Assembly: GCA_008360955.1 (NCBI GenBank)
Contig: LUCM01004803.1
Coordinates: 186,001-250,000 of the forward strand
Direction of reading: 5' to 3'
Source of the DNA: Fasciolopsis buskii
Lineage: Eukaryota; Platyhelminthes; Trematoda; Plagiorchiida; Fasciolidae
DNA length: 64,000 bases
Shown: piece after piece, positions 1 through 10,938 of the stretch
Numbering within the stretch: position 1 is the stretch's first letter
Layout: each line of letters begins with the position of its first letter
The notes under the pieces: model-generated
Database searches by the model: none
What the model saw: only the letters and a program-made list of their open reading frames with translations
What the model was told of the DNA's origin: nothing
Made by a program: the position numbers and the translations under genes

Positions 1-252
1 CCCCGGATCTCCATCTGATGATCCGGTTTCTCAACTGACTAGGTCACGCGACACATCAAATGTTGCCAAAGGAGTTTGGCTTAACAAAGGTGGTAGACCA
101 TAGACAGGCTGTCCGGCAGATTGGACGGAGTGTACTGAATCGATCAGTTAGTTTTGATAAGGGCTATTTATAATTGTGACACCGAGTCTAGGCCTACACA
201 CAGTCAAGTCTGCACTCGTATCCTAAAAGAAATTCAATTATTTTCCTGGCAG

Positions 253-385
253 GTCTGCATGGGCGGGATCCCAGGTTGATGTGAATTGGGCTTGGAAGCG
301 AGCTGTACAAACACTTCTAACAGTTAAGATCAAGGGATTGCTGTTCTGGATTTCATGCCTGACAAAAGTTCCCATTGTATTCTGA
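253..385 (+). CDS. Candidate terminal exon, unknown protein
   Basis: I do not recognise the product. A pyrimidine-rich tract ending in ggcag immediately precedes base 253 and makes a good splice acceptor. After one base that would complete a split codon, 43 codons stay open to a TGA at 383-385. The frame contains a basic and hydrophobic stretch (LLTVKIKGLLFWISCL) that could lie in a membrane or a hydrophobic core. No upstream exon with a matching phase was found in bases 1-252. One frame there is open from base 2 for about 30 codons, but it would need a weak gtggta donor and the wrong phase. This may be chance. Confidence 0.22.
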
Positions 386-1066
386 TCAGTCTATTGTCTG
401 AAGATAATGCTTTCTGTTAAAGTTTAACTTCATTCACTTCAGGATCGCTATTAGAAAGCCCAAACCCATCTGATCGAGCTCACTTTGCCAGAAATTATGA
501 CAGTTCCATCTGATCACTTGCATCCTCGCAGGTCCTCTAACTTGATAGAAAAGATACGGCAATCTTGGTTCATGAGAGGATTTCAAGGCCGCCTGCTGAG
601 TTACACACTCCCGCTCGATTTTTTTGCTATTTTCGTTAATATTGGTCGATTTTTAGACGTCCTTTCCGCCATTCCGGCAGTTCGAATTTTCTGCTGGAGT
701 CAAACAAGGCTTTGAACGTTTCATACGTGGCTAATCGGGCATAGGTGAGAAAGCAACTACTCGGGAATGAAATATGAATCGCATATGTGAGAAGCAGTCA
801 ATCCGTCTAAGGTAATCATTTCAGTCAACAGGTCTTCAAACATGCAGTATTAAGCATTATATATGGGGTTGTCTGGAACCCGTTTTTGAATACCGAAAGA
901 GGAGAAACTGTGTTCGCATCCACCAGTTTATTCTAAAAGGTTATCCATATCGAATCCCCGGTTGTCGATGAGATTTGCACCCCTGTCTCAGCATTGTATC
1001 TGACCATTAATTGCATAGCAACGCTATGTGCCATGCACCAACATCTGTGAGTTCTAAACCTTCCCA

Positions 1067-1192
1067 ATGTCGAAAGTAAAATCCAAGAGTGGATGGTCGG
1101 TGAACGGTAGCATCAGAGACATGCGACCACCGGAGTGTCTGTTCGTCATCTTCTGGCTTCGAGCCTGTTTCTTCTCGATGGACAAGAAAAAT
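1067..1192 (+). CDS. Candidate gene A, first exon
   Basis: Unknown protein. An ATG at 1067 opens 42 codons that run exactly to a textbook splice donor, AAT|gtaagtaa, at 1193, leaving phase 0. The peptide begins MSKVKSKSGWSVNGSIRDMR, a basic and serine-rich start, followed by a hydrophobic aromatic stretch (LFVIFWLRACFF) that could be a membrane or buried segment. The next good phase-0 acceptor exon on this strand with both splice sites is 4257-4364, then 5566-5853. Together they would encode about 173 residues. The start is chosen because it is the first ATG in a frame that ends cleanly at a consensus donor. The antisense frame at 1007-1228 is also open, so strand choice rests on the donor and the downstream phase agreement. 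Confidence 0.38.
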
Positions 1193-1294
1193 GTAAGTAA
1201 AAACATGTACGGTAGTAAAGTTTAACAAAATAGGGTCCCAATTCCTTACTCAATCGCCGTAAAGTGACGACTTATCAAACTTTAGGCGTTGTGA

Positions 1295-1657
1295 ATGGAA
1301 CATAAAAACAAATGCCAGTTTAACAAAACTAATGCGAATGTTGCGCCAAGGATACCGTTAAAAAATCCAATTCAAATGCACACCCTTGGTATTGAATCAA
1401 TAGATTACAGTTCCGACTTTAGCCAGTTGTTCAAAAAAAAACCCGTCATCTCCGAGAATGATTTCCGTCAAACATTCCATTTCCAAGTTATTCTTAGACG
1501 AGATCAGAAAATCTCCTCGGGACTATGGAGTAACAGATCCAAAGATGAGTGTTACTTTTATACGAACTACCTCATTCTGGTCGACTTTTTTACTGCATGT
1601 GCTGATTCACGAAGCAAACAAATAAGCACTTTTGTACTGAACCATGATTCACTATAA
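1295..1657 (+). CDS. 120-codon ATG open reading frame, unknown
   Basis: This is one of the longest uninterrupted frames in the window. It has a true ATG at 1295 and a TAA at 1655-1657. The product is hydrophilic, rich in Asn, Lys, Phe and Ser, and shows no motif, signal peptide or membrane span that I recognise. A weak acceptor (caaactttag) lies at 1285, but no phase joins it to the exon ending at 1192. It therefore lies inside the proposed first intron of gene A and would be a separate single-exon gene, an alternative exon or a chance frame. Codon use is AT-rich like the surrounding DNA, which does not help decide. Confidence 0.28.
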   Translation: MEHKNKCQFNKTNANVAPRIPLKNPIQMHTLGIESIDYSSDFSQLFKKKPVISENDFRQTFHFQVILRRDQKISSGLWSNRSKDECYFYTNYLILVDFFTACADSRSKQISTFVLNHDSL

Positions 1658-2318
1658 ACTGCAACATACACTCGACACTAGTTTTCTCCGCATATTTAGT
1701 TGCTTTTTATACAAGTGCACTTCGCTGATGAGAAATCCGACACAGCATTTTGCACACCTACATTTCATCTATTGGCCCATCTTGTATTCTGTTGAAGTGT
1801 ATTCTTGTGGGAGCCTTGCGAAACAATGAATACAGAAGTGAGATCCATGCTCGAAACTCTCCGGGGACGGATGCTATATCACCCGCAGATATTAATGCGG
1901 GTCATTATTCCAATAATGGGTTCGTTTTAATTGAACTAGATTTGTTTTTTTGATATTATCCGTCTGAATATTCAGTCAATCAGAGCTATTGAAAATTGAA
2001 AGGGCAGAGCCACTTTCTTTTTATCAGTTTCACTCAGCCAAACATACATGGCACGATTTTCGGGTAGCCTTAGCCAAAATGACGAGCTGCCTCTGTTTCT
2101 ATTTTCAACGGACTGACAACGAGTAAAAATCTCCGAAGGTAGAGTTTCGGATTGACCCTTATGTAGGTTATCCCAACTGATGTCACGCTTTTAGTATTAA
2201 CGGTTACTAGTCTTAAACTGCAGTGATCAACGAACTCAGGATTGCTCGTTCGTTTCCCTCCTGAATACACTCGCCGTGACGTTTCAATTGCAATACTATT
2301 TTCTGTATGTTGCCGCAG

Positions 2319-2427
2319 ATTTTTACACCGACTGTGCTGCATTGGAGGCCTATCGCATAGTTCATTTCGAATAACCGAAGATGAGAGCTTGAATCGATTG
2401 CGCCTTAAATTTACGATCTCTGATTAG
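2319..2427 (+). CDS. Candidate terminal exon in gene A interval
   Basis: A strong acceptor (pyrimidine-rich tract ending tgccgcag) precedes 2319. After one base completing a codon the frame is open for 35 codons to the TAG at 2425-2427. The peptide includes ITEDESLNRLRLKF, a charged helix-like segment. The entry phase (one base carried) does not match the donor phase of the exon at 1067-1192, so it is not easily part of gene A as drawn. It could be an alternative 3' end. No homology is recognised. Confidence 0.2.
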
Positions 2428-3295
2428 TGGTCTTGAGATTTCTGAGCAGCATTCAGAGTTGAAGATCATGTTTCACCCAAGTATCACTTCGTAGTCACTT
2501 CACATATGCGTTCATACTTGCTTCATTGACAGATCCCTAAATAGCAACATACCCAGCCTACGTATATCTCATTCTTATGCGTCATGAACTTGGATTTCTC
2601 TGATCGATGGCTGGTTATTCTATTGGAGGATGAAGAAAAATTTTTGCTTGTTAACTAGTTTCTAGGTTAAATTCTCATTGGAAACACAGCATTAAGCTCG
2701 ACGGTATTATATAGCTTACATTATCCTGCACGGTCGAATAATAAATAATTGCTTGCATTGTAATCAAGACTGCATCCAGGAAATAGAGCAACTCTGCGGA
2801 AAGCACGGGAGTAAAGGCAAATAGGTATACCTCCTGGTGATTAATGTATTCAGGCATATTACGAAAACGGAAATCTAGACCAAAGACCGCTTGTCCCGAT
2901 CAAGACCCTCAAATCTGAGTGACGTGTACAGTCCCGATTCTAAACCTGGGAAAAATAAGAAGGTCTCGTAACACGGTACTAATGATGAAGTCAAATAATT
3001 AGAGTGATAATTCACGCAAATTTCATACCGTGATTTGTCTGCCCCAGAACAGATTTAGATACAGAACGATCGTGAGAAGTGATGACATACGAGTGAGTAG
3101 TGATGTAGCACCGTGTTGTCTAGTTCGGAACAGTCCAAGGGATTTCCGGTCTGCACGACTAGGTCAGAGACGTTGAGCCGACCATACGGTCAAACGTACA
3201 CGCACCGACGAAGTCTACACAAGCAGTAAATTCCCCGGCTAGTGGCACGCCAACTAGTGAAGACAATAAGGACGGAAAAGAAGGCAAAGGGAGTC
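2428..3295. other. Non-coding stretch, intron of candidate gene A
   Basis: AT-rich DNA with frequent stops in all frames. From about 3090 onwards it becomes GC-richer and CpG-rich, which suggests remnants of an old insertion, but I could not match it to a family. Confidence 0.3.
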
Positions 3296-3345
3296 AAGAG
3301 GTGTGTGTAGGTGTGTGAGGATGCGTGAGGGTGTGTGCGCCTGTT
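3296..3345 (+). repeat. Degenerate GT/G-rich tract
   Basis: About 50 bases are built from imperfect gtgtgtag, gtgtgagg and gtgtgcgc units, that is purine-pyrimidine alternation with G runs. It is a decayed simple-sequence repeat. Confidence 0.6.
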
Positions 3346-3460
3346 GAGTTAACCAAACGGTCGAGCTATACGAGTCAACGGTATCTAGGGCGAAAACAAA
3401 CCCTAATCAGCCACCGGGGCATAGGACTAACGTTACCTATCATAAAGCACAAAACATCGT

Positions 3461-3560
3461 GTGGGAACCAGTGTCAACTTACGCGCTTTAAATTTGGAAA
3501 GCCCAGGTTCAGACGTTGGGTGCGATGGGGAATGAGCACGGCCGATGGGCTCTAATAATC
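3461..3560 (+). repeat. tRNA-derived SINE-like remnant
   Basis: The segment acgcgctttaaatttggaaa followed by cccaggttcagacgttgggt has the layout of a degraded tRNA 3' half. An anticodon-arm-like part is followed by a B-box-like GGTTCAGAC flanked by cccag and ttggg, which could pair as a worn T stem. It then runs into a GC-rich body (gcgatggggaatgagcacgg). The 5' A box is not convincing and there is no oligo-A tail. It is probably a SINE fragment, but at this decay level it could be coincidence. Confidence 0.3.
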
Positions 3561-4256
3561 ATGAAACTCGAGTTTGGAGTTTCGTGAATGTACGGCTGAC
3601 CGGAAGACTTAAGGTTTATGCATGAAAGATGGGGTCCGATGGGCAGTTAACCAATAATAGTGAATCAGAAGTGTTTAATAAAAGTCACTATAATCCTGTT
3701 TAGGTAGCCAAGTTTACGGGTACAAGGAGTTACGTGTTTGACATCATTGCGCATTTCCACTAAAAAAATAATTTCTTGAACAAAATTCAGCTCAACAGCG
3801 GATTGTGATAGAACGTCTTTGTATGAACAGCTAAATTATTGATATTACTGGGATTAAGTAATGCATACAGGAAATAACTTGACTGTATCATGCAATAACA
3901 ATTTAACATGATATCACAGATATGATACTTGTTTGAGGTAGAACTCAGCTGATGCAAAATAAATGTCATGGAGCAAATGAAAACAAAACATTTTGGTGGA
4001 GAATCCAGATTGTAGTTACGGATGATGTTTTCACAACACATTTGCGTTCATCTTTAAGAAGGACGTACTAACAACATTGCAAGTGTAACTGTATTTAAAA
4101 AAGGAGTATTCGTAGTATCGCAAACAAAAGCATTATTTCACTTATTCAATACTAAAAAACGCATTATTTCTAAAACTACGGTGACCGTTGGAAGTTTGTC
4201 AGGTAAAAAAAATCAACTGGTGGTGAGTGGCTTCAAACTCATAGTATTCATTTCAG

Positions 4257-4364
4257 GTGCCACAATATTGCCTAGCTGAAAACTGTCATTTGGGAATAAC
4301 AGAAAATAAGCTTTATATGGACTATGCGATTCAGTGGTTGAAGATGCTTCGAGTCGGCAGACAG
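4257..4364 (+). CDS. Candidate gene A, internal exon
   Basis: Both borders are good: acceptor cattcatttcag before 4257 and donor GACAG|gtatttcc after 4364. The 108 bases are exactly 36 open codons, phase 0 to phase 0. The peptide starts VPQYCLAENCHLGITENKLY and continues as an amphipathic helix (AIQWLKMLRVGRQ). Two cysteines lie seven residues apart (C-x5... CLAENC), but no known motif fits. The entry phase matches the exon ending at 1192 and the exit phase matches the exon starting at 5566, separated by a 1.2-kb intron. Family unknown. Confidence 0.4.
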
Positions 4365-4644
4365 GTATTTCCGTGGAGAAGAATCAAGTCACGTCCACGG
4401 TACTAGCCATTTATATCTACTATGAAGGAAGCAAAATCACTCAAATCCTGTTTATCATGGGAATTACGTTTTGTTGACTTCTCATTTTGTACTTCGGTAA
4501 AGACACGGATTAACCAGCTTTCTCGTCCTAATTTGTTTTTTGTATCTAATTGCGTTTTTCCTATCGCGTGCATGATTTTCTCCACCTGACATCGTTATTG
4601 TCGTGTGCAACTTTGGGACGCAGCAAAAATTTCTTTCTGCATAG

Positions 4645-4762
4645 AATAAGTAGAAACTCTTATCCTCGATTAGTGGAAGATGCGAGGTATCACATGTACA
4701 AGTGTGACTGGTGTCCTCGCCATCTTTTCATTCTCACCGGAGGTCGGCACTCTGGACTTTAA
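4645..4762 (+). CDS. Alternative terminal exon with a C-x2-C pair
   Basis: A strong acceptor (atttctttctgcatag) precedes 4645. After one completing base, 38 codons run to a TAA. The peptide carries MYKCDWCPRHLFILTGGRHS, which resembles the start of a C2H2 zinc finger (aromatic-x-C-x2-C), but the second His is missing at the expected spacing, so I do not call a zinc finger. Its entry phase does not match the exon ending at 4364. It competes with 5566-5853 as the end of gene A. Confidence 0.22.
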
Positions 4763-5044
4763 ATTACAGCAGAGGTGGTAGAGAATAATAGATAATCCTC
4801 GCTGGTGATTCACGTGCGTATCGATGAAACAATTTCTATGAGCTTTTTAAAATGAGTTGAGAATTAGCATGAAAACGAGTTTTATCATTCACTACATATT
4901 TGATTGGAAATAATTTGCCTGAATGTAATGCTCAACTCGGCTTTTTCTTTATTTGGAAAGAGAAGAATGACTGAATTCTATTAGAATGATTCAGTACAAG
5001 TTAGTAGTAGGAGATTGAATGTTTTCATGAAATAATTCACCATA

Positions 5045-5052
5045 TGACGTCA
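5045..5052. promoter_or_regulatory. CRE-type palindrome TGACGTCA
   Basis: A perfect 8-base cyclic-AMP response element. It lies in the long second intron of candidate gene A and no transcription start can be placed nearby. Three more perfect copies occur at 14478, 39315 and 46026. About one is expected by chance. Confidence 0.2.
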
Positions 5053-5565
5053 TCGCTCAACTCACCATAAAGAGACCATGGAAGCACTGTGCAGCTGTTT
5101 CATCCTTGTTAGGAATCATGAGCAGTGCATACGCACTGTGAATTCACCATTTCTGTAAGTGTCAGTATAAACAGTGGTATTCTTCAGTAATCCCGAAAAT
5201 TTATCTAGGTTCACTTAGACGTCCGCTTAAATACTTCACCAGAATTTGTCCATCATCAAGAAGCTGCAAGTTGATGCGGTATGACGGTCTAAGTATATTC
5301 AAGGCTCAATGAACTGTACCGAATTGCTTATCTAAAGCCGAGTACATAATTGCACTTGTAACATGAATGAGTAGAGGCCTGTCGAAATGGTCTCTGTATC
5401 CTCCAGTTTGGGAGTTGGTTTAAGTTGGCAGTTCAGTCGGAAGAATTGGGTAATCAATTGATCCGAACAAATGGACTTTCATTCGTCTATTCTCTGTAGC
5501 CTTCAGTACAAGTTATCATAAAAATCAAATCCTTTGTTTGAGAATTCTGCTGATTCCCTCCCCAG

Positions 5566-5853
5566 GTGATTGGACCCACTGGGAGTAGGCGCCCACCACC
5601 TACGATGAGTCACACATATGCAAATAATCCCTTAGTGAGGCGGTCTAGGTACAAGTTAATCAGAGTCTCGCTTCCCGTTATGTTGAGCAGGGCAGATAAT
5701 GATAATTATGTTTTAGTTCAGACGTCCCTCTCTTACGTGAAACCTACGTTTTCTGTCGGCAGCTTCTCACCTTTTTCATTGGTTTACCCAATAATAACGT
5801 TGCTAATAAAATGTCATATACACAAAAGTTTATTGAAGCAGTGCTGTAAGTGA
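5566..5853 (+). CDS. Candidate gene A, terminal exon
   Basis: A textbook acceptor (gctgattccctccccag) precedes 5566. The frame then stays open for 95 codons from phase 0 to a TAA at 5851-5853, matching the phase-0 exit of the exon at 4257-4364. The peptide opens VIGPTGSRRPPPTMSHTYAN, a proline, arginine and serine-rich linker. It continues with basic and beta-rich sequence and ends with a hydrophobic segment (FSLVYPIITLLIKC), perhaps a C-terminal membrane anchor. No family is recognised. Only about 30 bases separate the stop from the start of LINE copy A, so the 3' UTR would run into the transposon. An opposite-strand exon candidate inside it (5771-5843) was considered and rejected. Confidence 0.4.
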   Translation: MIGPTGSRRPPPTMSHTYANNPLVRRSRYKLIRVSLPVMLSRADNDNYVLVQTSLSYVKPTFSVGSFSPFSLVYPIITLLIKCHIHKSLLKQCCK

Positions 5854-5884
5854 TCGTGTATCTGGTAACAGAATGTTTTATAAA

Positions 5885-7560
5885 GATCCTTAGCCTTCAA
5901 ATCTCGGCCCCTTCAGTGAGCGTGCTTTCATATAGGCCAGCCGGCAGGCGCTTTAACAGTAACAATGGACGCATTGAAGGTTGATGTTTGGCGCCTCAAC
6001 AGTAGTAATTGAAGCAGTGTGGTAAAAATAAAGCCGTCTCTTATCTCAACAAGAATTTTTCTGCGCACACTAGTAAATGAATAGGCTTGCGCCCTGGGTC
6101 AGCATGATGTAGGGTTGGTCTTTGCTGACAACAGACAAACGGATATTTCAAACTGGATTCCGGATGATAGTCGTTTATGCGCAGTAAGAGTCTCTTCATT
6201 AATTGGGATTCAAAATTACAACTGTCCTAAGCCTCGAGCAATTCAACACCTCGACATGTATTTCTATATTGTAGCCCTAATAGACAGAAAGTCTAGGACG
6301 CACTAGCGGCTCTCGTTCCTAGGAGATCCTGTTATTGTATTGGTAACAAGGGATTTTAATGCAAAGCTTTTTTTTCCGGTTGGATTTTGGCATTGCCTTA
6401 TAGATAACGGTGATAGGTTGCTCTTATCTCGTGCATACAATCGCTTAATACGGATTACCAAAAGCTACCAACACCGTTCGCGTGGCGCGGTGACATCGCG
6501 CTCTAATGTTTGAGATACTGTGGGTCAGACTGATCATATCGTGGTTAGCCATCGCTGGCGCGGTTCTGTCCTAAAGTATTGATCGCACTGGCCCAAGTAT
6601 GCAGAATCGGATTATGCGTCAGCGTTAATTAAATTTTCGCTGTCTGAATGACCATCGGAGAAAATCACGATCTGCGTCAGCGGCACAGCGTCTGTGTGAT
6701 TCAGATTTCTGGGCCAGATACGAATAGAAACTATCAGAGAAGCTATGAACTCCGACGACCAGTGGTGTAGACGAGCAATGGAATAAAGGCAAGCTCCACT
6801 GCAGCTGGCCTTCAATGTGTAGCCTATCAAACACGCTTGATCCCCTCAATGGTCCCTAAGTTTAAGAGAGCAAAATCATCAGCTCTCTTTATGTAAATGG
6901 GGGAATAATATAAAACTGGATATGTTTATTGACGACAAGCCTTAAGATGGGTTGTGAAAACTGGTGGATCAAGATGAGCGACGGAATGGAATAAGTAACT
7001 GCCTCAAATAACAGTCAACGAATGTTTAAGCTTATATGCAACACCAGTAGGGGACAAATCGGTGATAAAAATGTAGAGTCTATGATTCCCGGAAAATACA
7101 GACCCGGCTCATGCGCCAGTTTAGCTAAGGGAGCACCAATTTGACGACCAAAACTGAAAATCCTTGGGAGGTGCCACTTGAGCCCCAACAAAATGGAGGT
7201 AGATTCGCACATTCGATTACTGAAGAAACGGAAATCGATAGGTCCCGACAAGCTCCCCTTTTCAAACTGTGTAGAGTGGTATGGCTGACGATTTCACTTT
7301 TTATCTCATGACATGTGGAACTGGCAGCGTATTCCGATTCCTTAAGTTGGGTCACCTGTTATGCTCATCTTCAAGGAGAAAACACGAAGTGACTATGGTA
7401 ATCATCTTGGAATTAGCTTAGTTCCGATAGTCACCTTGGTCTAAGCTTCTACAATGCTGCGTCGACTGATATCGATTCCACTCTCTAGCAAATAATGAAC
7501 TTTAGTTGTCACGTTTCGAGTCAACAGACGCAAGGTCTCCCACCTAAGTTGTAGCTAGTG
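5885..7560 (+). mobile_element. Degenerate RTE-type LINE, copy A (endonuclease, linker, start of RT)
   Basis: This is a decayed non-LTR retrotransposon whose protein can be followed across several frame changes and stops. From about 5923 comes an apurinic-like endonuclease N-terminus (ALTVTMDALKVDVW), then GQHDVGLVFADN and NWIPDDSRLCAVRV at 6154-6195. The catalytic neighbourhood VIVLVTRDFNAK lies at 6331-6366 and corresponds to the family GDFNAQ box. DNGDRLLL lies at 6403 and GQTDHIVVSHRWRGSV at 6523-6570, holding the SDH-like His region. The linker VDSHIRLLKKRKSIGPDKLP is at 7196-7258 and the first RT block YGNHLGISLVPIVT at 7394-7435. In working elements these parts nick target DNA and copy the RNA. 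Copy A breaks off soon after the first RT block. No target-site duplication or tail is visible. Confidence 0.85.
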
Positions 7561-8420
7561 CATTGAACTCATTTCTATCGTTCTAACCGTTTTGTATGAT
7601 CCCACAAACACAAAGCACTTGCTTAGTCACATTATATTGTTACCAATCAAATATTGTATAAAATATCCGTGGTACCAGAAAATAAAATAACCGTCACGAG
7701 ACTCGGTAAGAGGTGAATCACGTTTAGCCCATAAAATCCATTCAGGTGGGATGGGATACTTCCCGAAAGTGTCACATATAAAGAGAAAAGATGTTTAGCC
7801 TATTTAGTACCGGGACTGCTAAATCGGTTCTGATTCTCGCCTTTGCTATCGCCCGTCCCCAATGTGACTCCGGTAAGAAAAATCAAGTTTAGCTGATGTA
7901 AAAGTTCGTTTATCACTCAAAATCAAGTCGCATTTGTTGGTCTGCTTTGCCCAACTCTCACTGATCCTTTTTTCCCTGGGCCCGTTTTGGTCCTTTGATA
8001 TTTGCCGATCTGCCCATCCAGCATTTTTGTCCAGAATATCGACTTACGTAATCAGTGCGATGTCGTCACTGCAGTGTCGGTAAGGTATAAATCTAATCAA
8101 AACTCGACAGCCCTATAATATTCGTTTATTAGCAACCTATAGTAGGAAGTTTGCCAGGAAATGCAAGCATATACCATGCAGTCGTACATGGCTCTATGAT
8201 TTGTGTTAACATCACCTTTGTTAAGGTCGATTGGAACAGTCATTCGCGTTCTAGTACTCCAATTATAATGGTCAGCTATTTTATTCGCCCATATTTGCTT
8301 CGGGGAGCAATGTAACGTCCCGTAGGCCGTGGTCAGAGAAGTATGCACAGACCAAATTGTGTCAAAGGAAATCCAGTTTTTTCTATATATTCTTTATATC
8401 TGCATCTCCATTGCTTTCAG
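7561..8420. other. No supported gene
   Basis: AT-rich DNA. A minus-strand frame at 8097-8348 is open for 83 codons but has neither a true ATG nor a good acceptor, and I leave it uncalled. Confidence 0.3.
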
Positions 8421-8510
8421 AGTAAACACATTACAAGGCAGGATTGCACAGTCTACGAACAGACGATTTGAATCAAGTGACGCGCACTCTCTGAGATATT
8501 TAGTTTTAAG
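8421..8510 (+). CDS. Candidate internal exon, unknown protein
   Basis: A very good acceptor (tctgcatctccattgctttcag) and a fair donor (TTTTAAG|gttaagg) bound 90 bases. One base completes a codon, then 29 codons are open with two bases left over. The peptide is basic and polar and includes NTLQGRIAQSTNRRFESSDA. No neighbour exon of matching phase was found within 2 kb on either side, and no family is recognised. Confidence 0.33.
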
Positions 8511-10722
8511 GTTAAGGTGAAACGTGGCACCTTGATAATTAAAATTAAAAACCTATGTTGTCAAAATGTCTCCCATGTGGCCACCCATTTGAGCTGGCCT
8601 TGAATTTATTTTACGCCCATGTAATTTCTTGCTTGTGGCAGTCAAATTTGAAAAAAACTGAAGTCACCTCGTCTGTTCTTATGGTTGAAAATTCATCGGA
8701 GAAATCGATGTTTCAAATCCCAGTAATCTAAGCAAAACATGTGTGGCGACACTGGACAAAAGAGACAAAAATAGACTAATCTGAAAGCATTTTAGCTAGC
8801 ATAACTAAATTTTAACTTATCCAAACCACACGAGCTTTGCAGTGTATCGAAAAGTCAATGCGTCATGTGATGAAGTCATGTAGACAACTGCCCAAAAGTC
8901 ACTAATGTATAGAATGTGTATTTGGCCGACCCTGTCCAGTCTTTCTCAAGGCAAGTTATACCGGTCAAAACTCCGGCCAGTTATACATTCCACCGACAAC
9001 GCTATGCCAGTGAATTTTGACTAACTGCATGCATTACTAAATTTCGTTTCTTATTCTCACAAAGTCCCATCTGTTGCCTATTATGCCACCAGAACCTCTG
9101 ATATCTGGCAGTAATCAGTGGCCTGGTAGGCAGAAAGGAAAAACTACTTGCTTTGAAATAATATCTACAAAGTGTGGATGCACTTCGGACATCGCTTTTG
9201 GGGAATAACGAAATTCAGGAGTTTTGTCCAAATTGTCTTTGTAGTTGTTGCGAAAAATAAGATTTTATTTATGACCGACGTTAGTCTGGAACGTAGATGG
9301 GTTTCAAACCTATGAATTCACCGAGGACGTCAACATACATCACAGCATACTGCAGTATACAACAAAGCATTGCATCGTTTCTCCAGAGACGTTTGTGGTC
9401 AAGTACTGCCGTGACACCGAATTATCCAATAGAAACACCAGTGCTTGCTCATCTTAATCGCGTCATTAATAGGCAACATGAAATTTCATCTCTATTCCTA
9501 ATTTGGCGAAAGAAGTGACAGTCAGTTTCCTATTATCCTCCATTTCCGTTGTATCGTGTTTTCATCCCCCGGTAATTGCTGTTCGTGTTTCATGGTTAGA
9601 AATACCAGGTAAATGATAACAATACTAACTACCACTAATAAAAATCGGTGTTTATATCAAAATTAGATTAAATTCACAATTCACTCAGGGTACTTTGGGT
9701 TGCACGAAAGCGATGGAGAATGAAGACAAAGTTTTGGCTTTGTTTTTTTTTCGAACTTAAACTCCCCAAGCCCTCGAGTCTAGTGGTAGAGAAAGCAAAA
9801 TTCGCCATTTTTTCCCGTCATGTGCCTTCAGTGACTCCTCACTGATTGTAGCTGTTGTAGGGTGAGCTGTCCAGTACTGAAAGCTTCGAGGTCACCACAT
9901 TTCAAGTATATTGCGGAAACATTACCAAACAAATTTTCCTCAGCCGACCGAATTGACCGTGTTGTAGCGAGAGCAACAATCAAAGGGAAGCGACTCAAAT
10001 TGAAGAACCGTCAATGGCTTTGAAACCGATCAAGGACAAGGGAAGATCCATGCTGTCACACTCGGGAAATTGAATAAAACGAAATAAAGATGAGCAAATT
10101 TTGGAGCAAGGCTAGTTAGAAAACTTCTCCTCGCTAAATGGTCAAGACCACTGAAAGCACATTGGGGCCTAGTTAGAACGAATGCATTCCACACAACTGG
10201 AGCCAGATTCAATTGCAGATTTCGGCTTGATAATAACATTAAATGATATGAACGGAGATCAAAGTCAAAATTATTACATTAAATAATTATCAGATTAACT
10301 ATCGCTATTAACAACTTTTTAACTTTATCATTAGCTAGCATTCACTACACAAACCTAACTCTGTTAGTGAATATCCAACCATGCATCAAAGAGGAGAAAC
10401 GTAACACTTGCTCGGTAGCATGCAAACTAGCTAAATGAAGACGTCCAGGTTAAAATGGAGCGGATTTCATCGCGTTTTGCTGTGAATAAATGTGGAAATA
10501 CAAAAATGTTGCGATAACACAAATTCTTTCAAAAGGAAAAAATCTACCATGTTCCAAATATAGCTGCTCTTACAATTTATATTAGTATTACTAGATGCTC
10601 GCCAGCGCAGCATCTTGCTTAGTGGTTACCAAAAACTACCACAGTAACTGTTCAATGTTTGACCATTCACATGCAAAATAATTGTCAAAAACGTTTGTTT
10701 CATTCGGCAAATTTAGCGAACC
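8511..10722. other. No supported gene
   Basis: A 2.2-kb AT-rich stretch. Open frames of about 70 codons (9297-9518 plus, 10030-10239 minus) lack paired splice sites. A tctagtggtagag string near 9779 looks like a tRNA A box but has no B box behind it. Confidence 0.3.
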
Positions 10723-10938
10723 ATGAATGAATCCACAGCAGTTCGGGAAAGAACAAAAAGATGCAAAAGTTGTAAAAAATCATTATTGTTTTCACAGATT
10801 TCCGTTTGGGAGAATCCACTGAAAAGTGATGTCACATGTTCTTGCAGGGCTCACAGAAACAAAGGGACAAATGGGAAAGAACTTTGCGATTTGATCCCAA
10901 GATTCAAACGAGGACCACACGAAAATTTCGTTACATGA
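10723..10938 (+). CDS. Small ATG ORF, 71 codons, cysteine and lysine-rich
   Basis: A true ATG in fair context (cgaaccATGa) opens 71 codons to TGA. The start MNESTAVRERTKRCKSCKKS is strongly basic with a C-x2-C pair, and a second pair (CSC) follows. The frame also contains an excellent internal acceptor (attattgttttcacag, ends 10798), so the part from 10799 could instead be an exon read in the same frame (ISVWENPLKS...). It overlaps the larger exon at 10848-11192 in another frame. At most one of the two is real. Confidence 0.28.
   Translation: MNESTAVRERTKRCKSCKKSLLFSQISVWENPLKSDVTCSCRAHRNKGTNGKELCDLIPRFKRGPHENFVT

Noticed and set aside
5066..5213. Minus-strand exon before a gtgagt donor at 5065 (reads ...AAQCFHGLFM)
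   Set aside because: On careful re-reading the frame meets a TGA shortly after the TVRMHCS codons, so only a short 3' piece is open. It also lies inside the gene A intron on the other strand.
5771..5843. Minus-strand 73-nt exon between cttacag and AAAAAG|gtgaga
   Set aside because: It overlaps the 95-codon plus-strand exon 5566-5853, which has a better acceptor and phase-matching partners.
9770..9830. tctagtggtagag A-box-like string
   Set aside because: The downstream ttcgcc is not a B box and there is no stem pairing.
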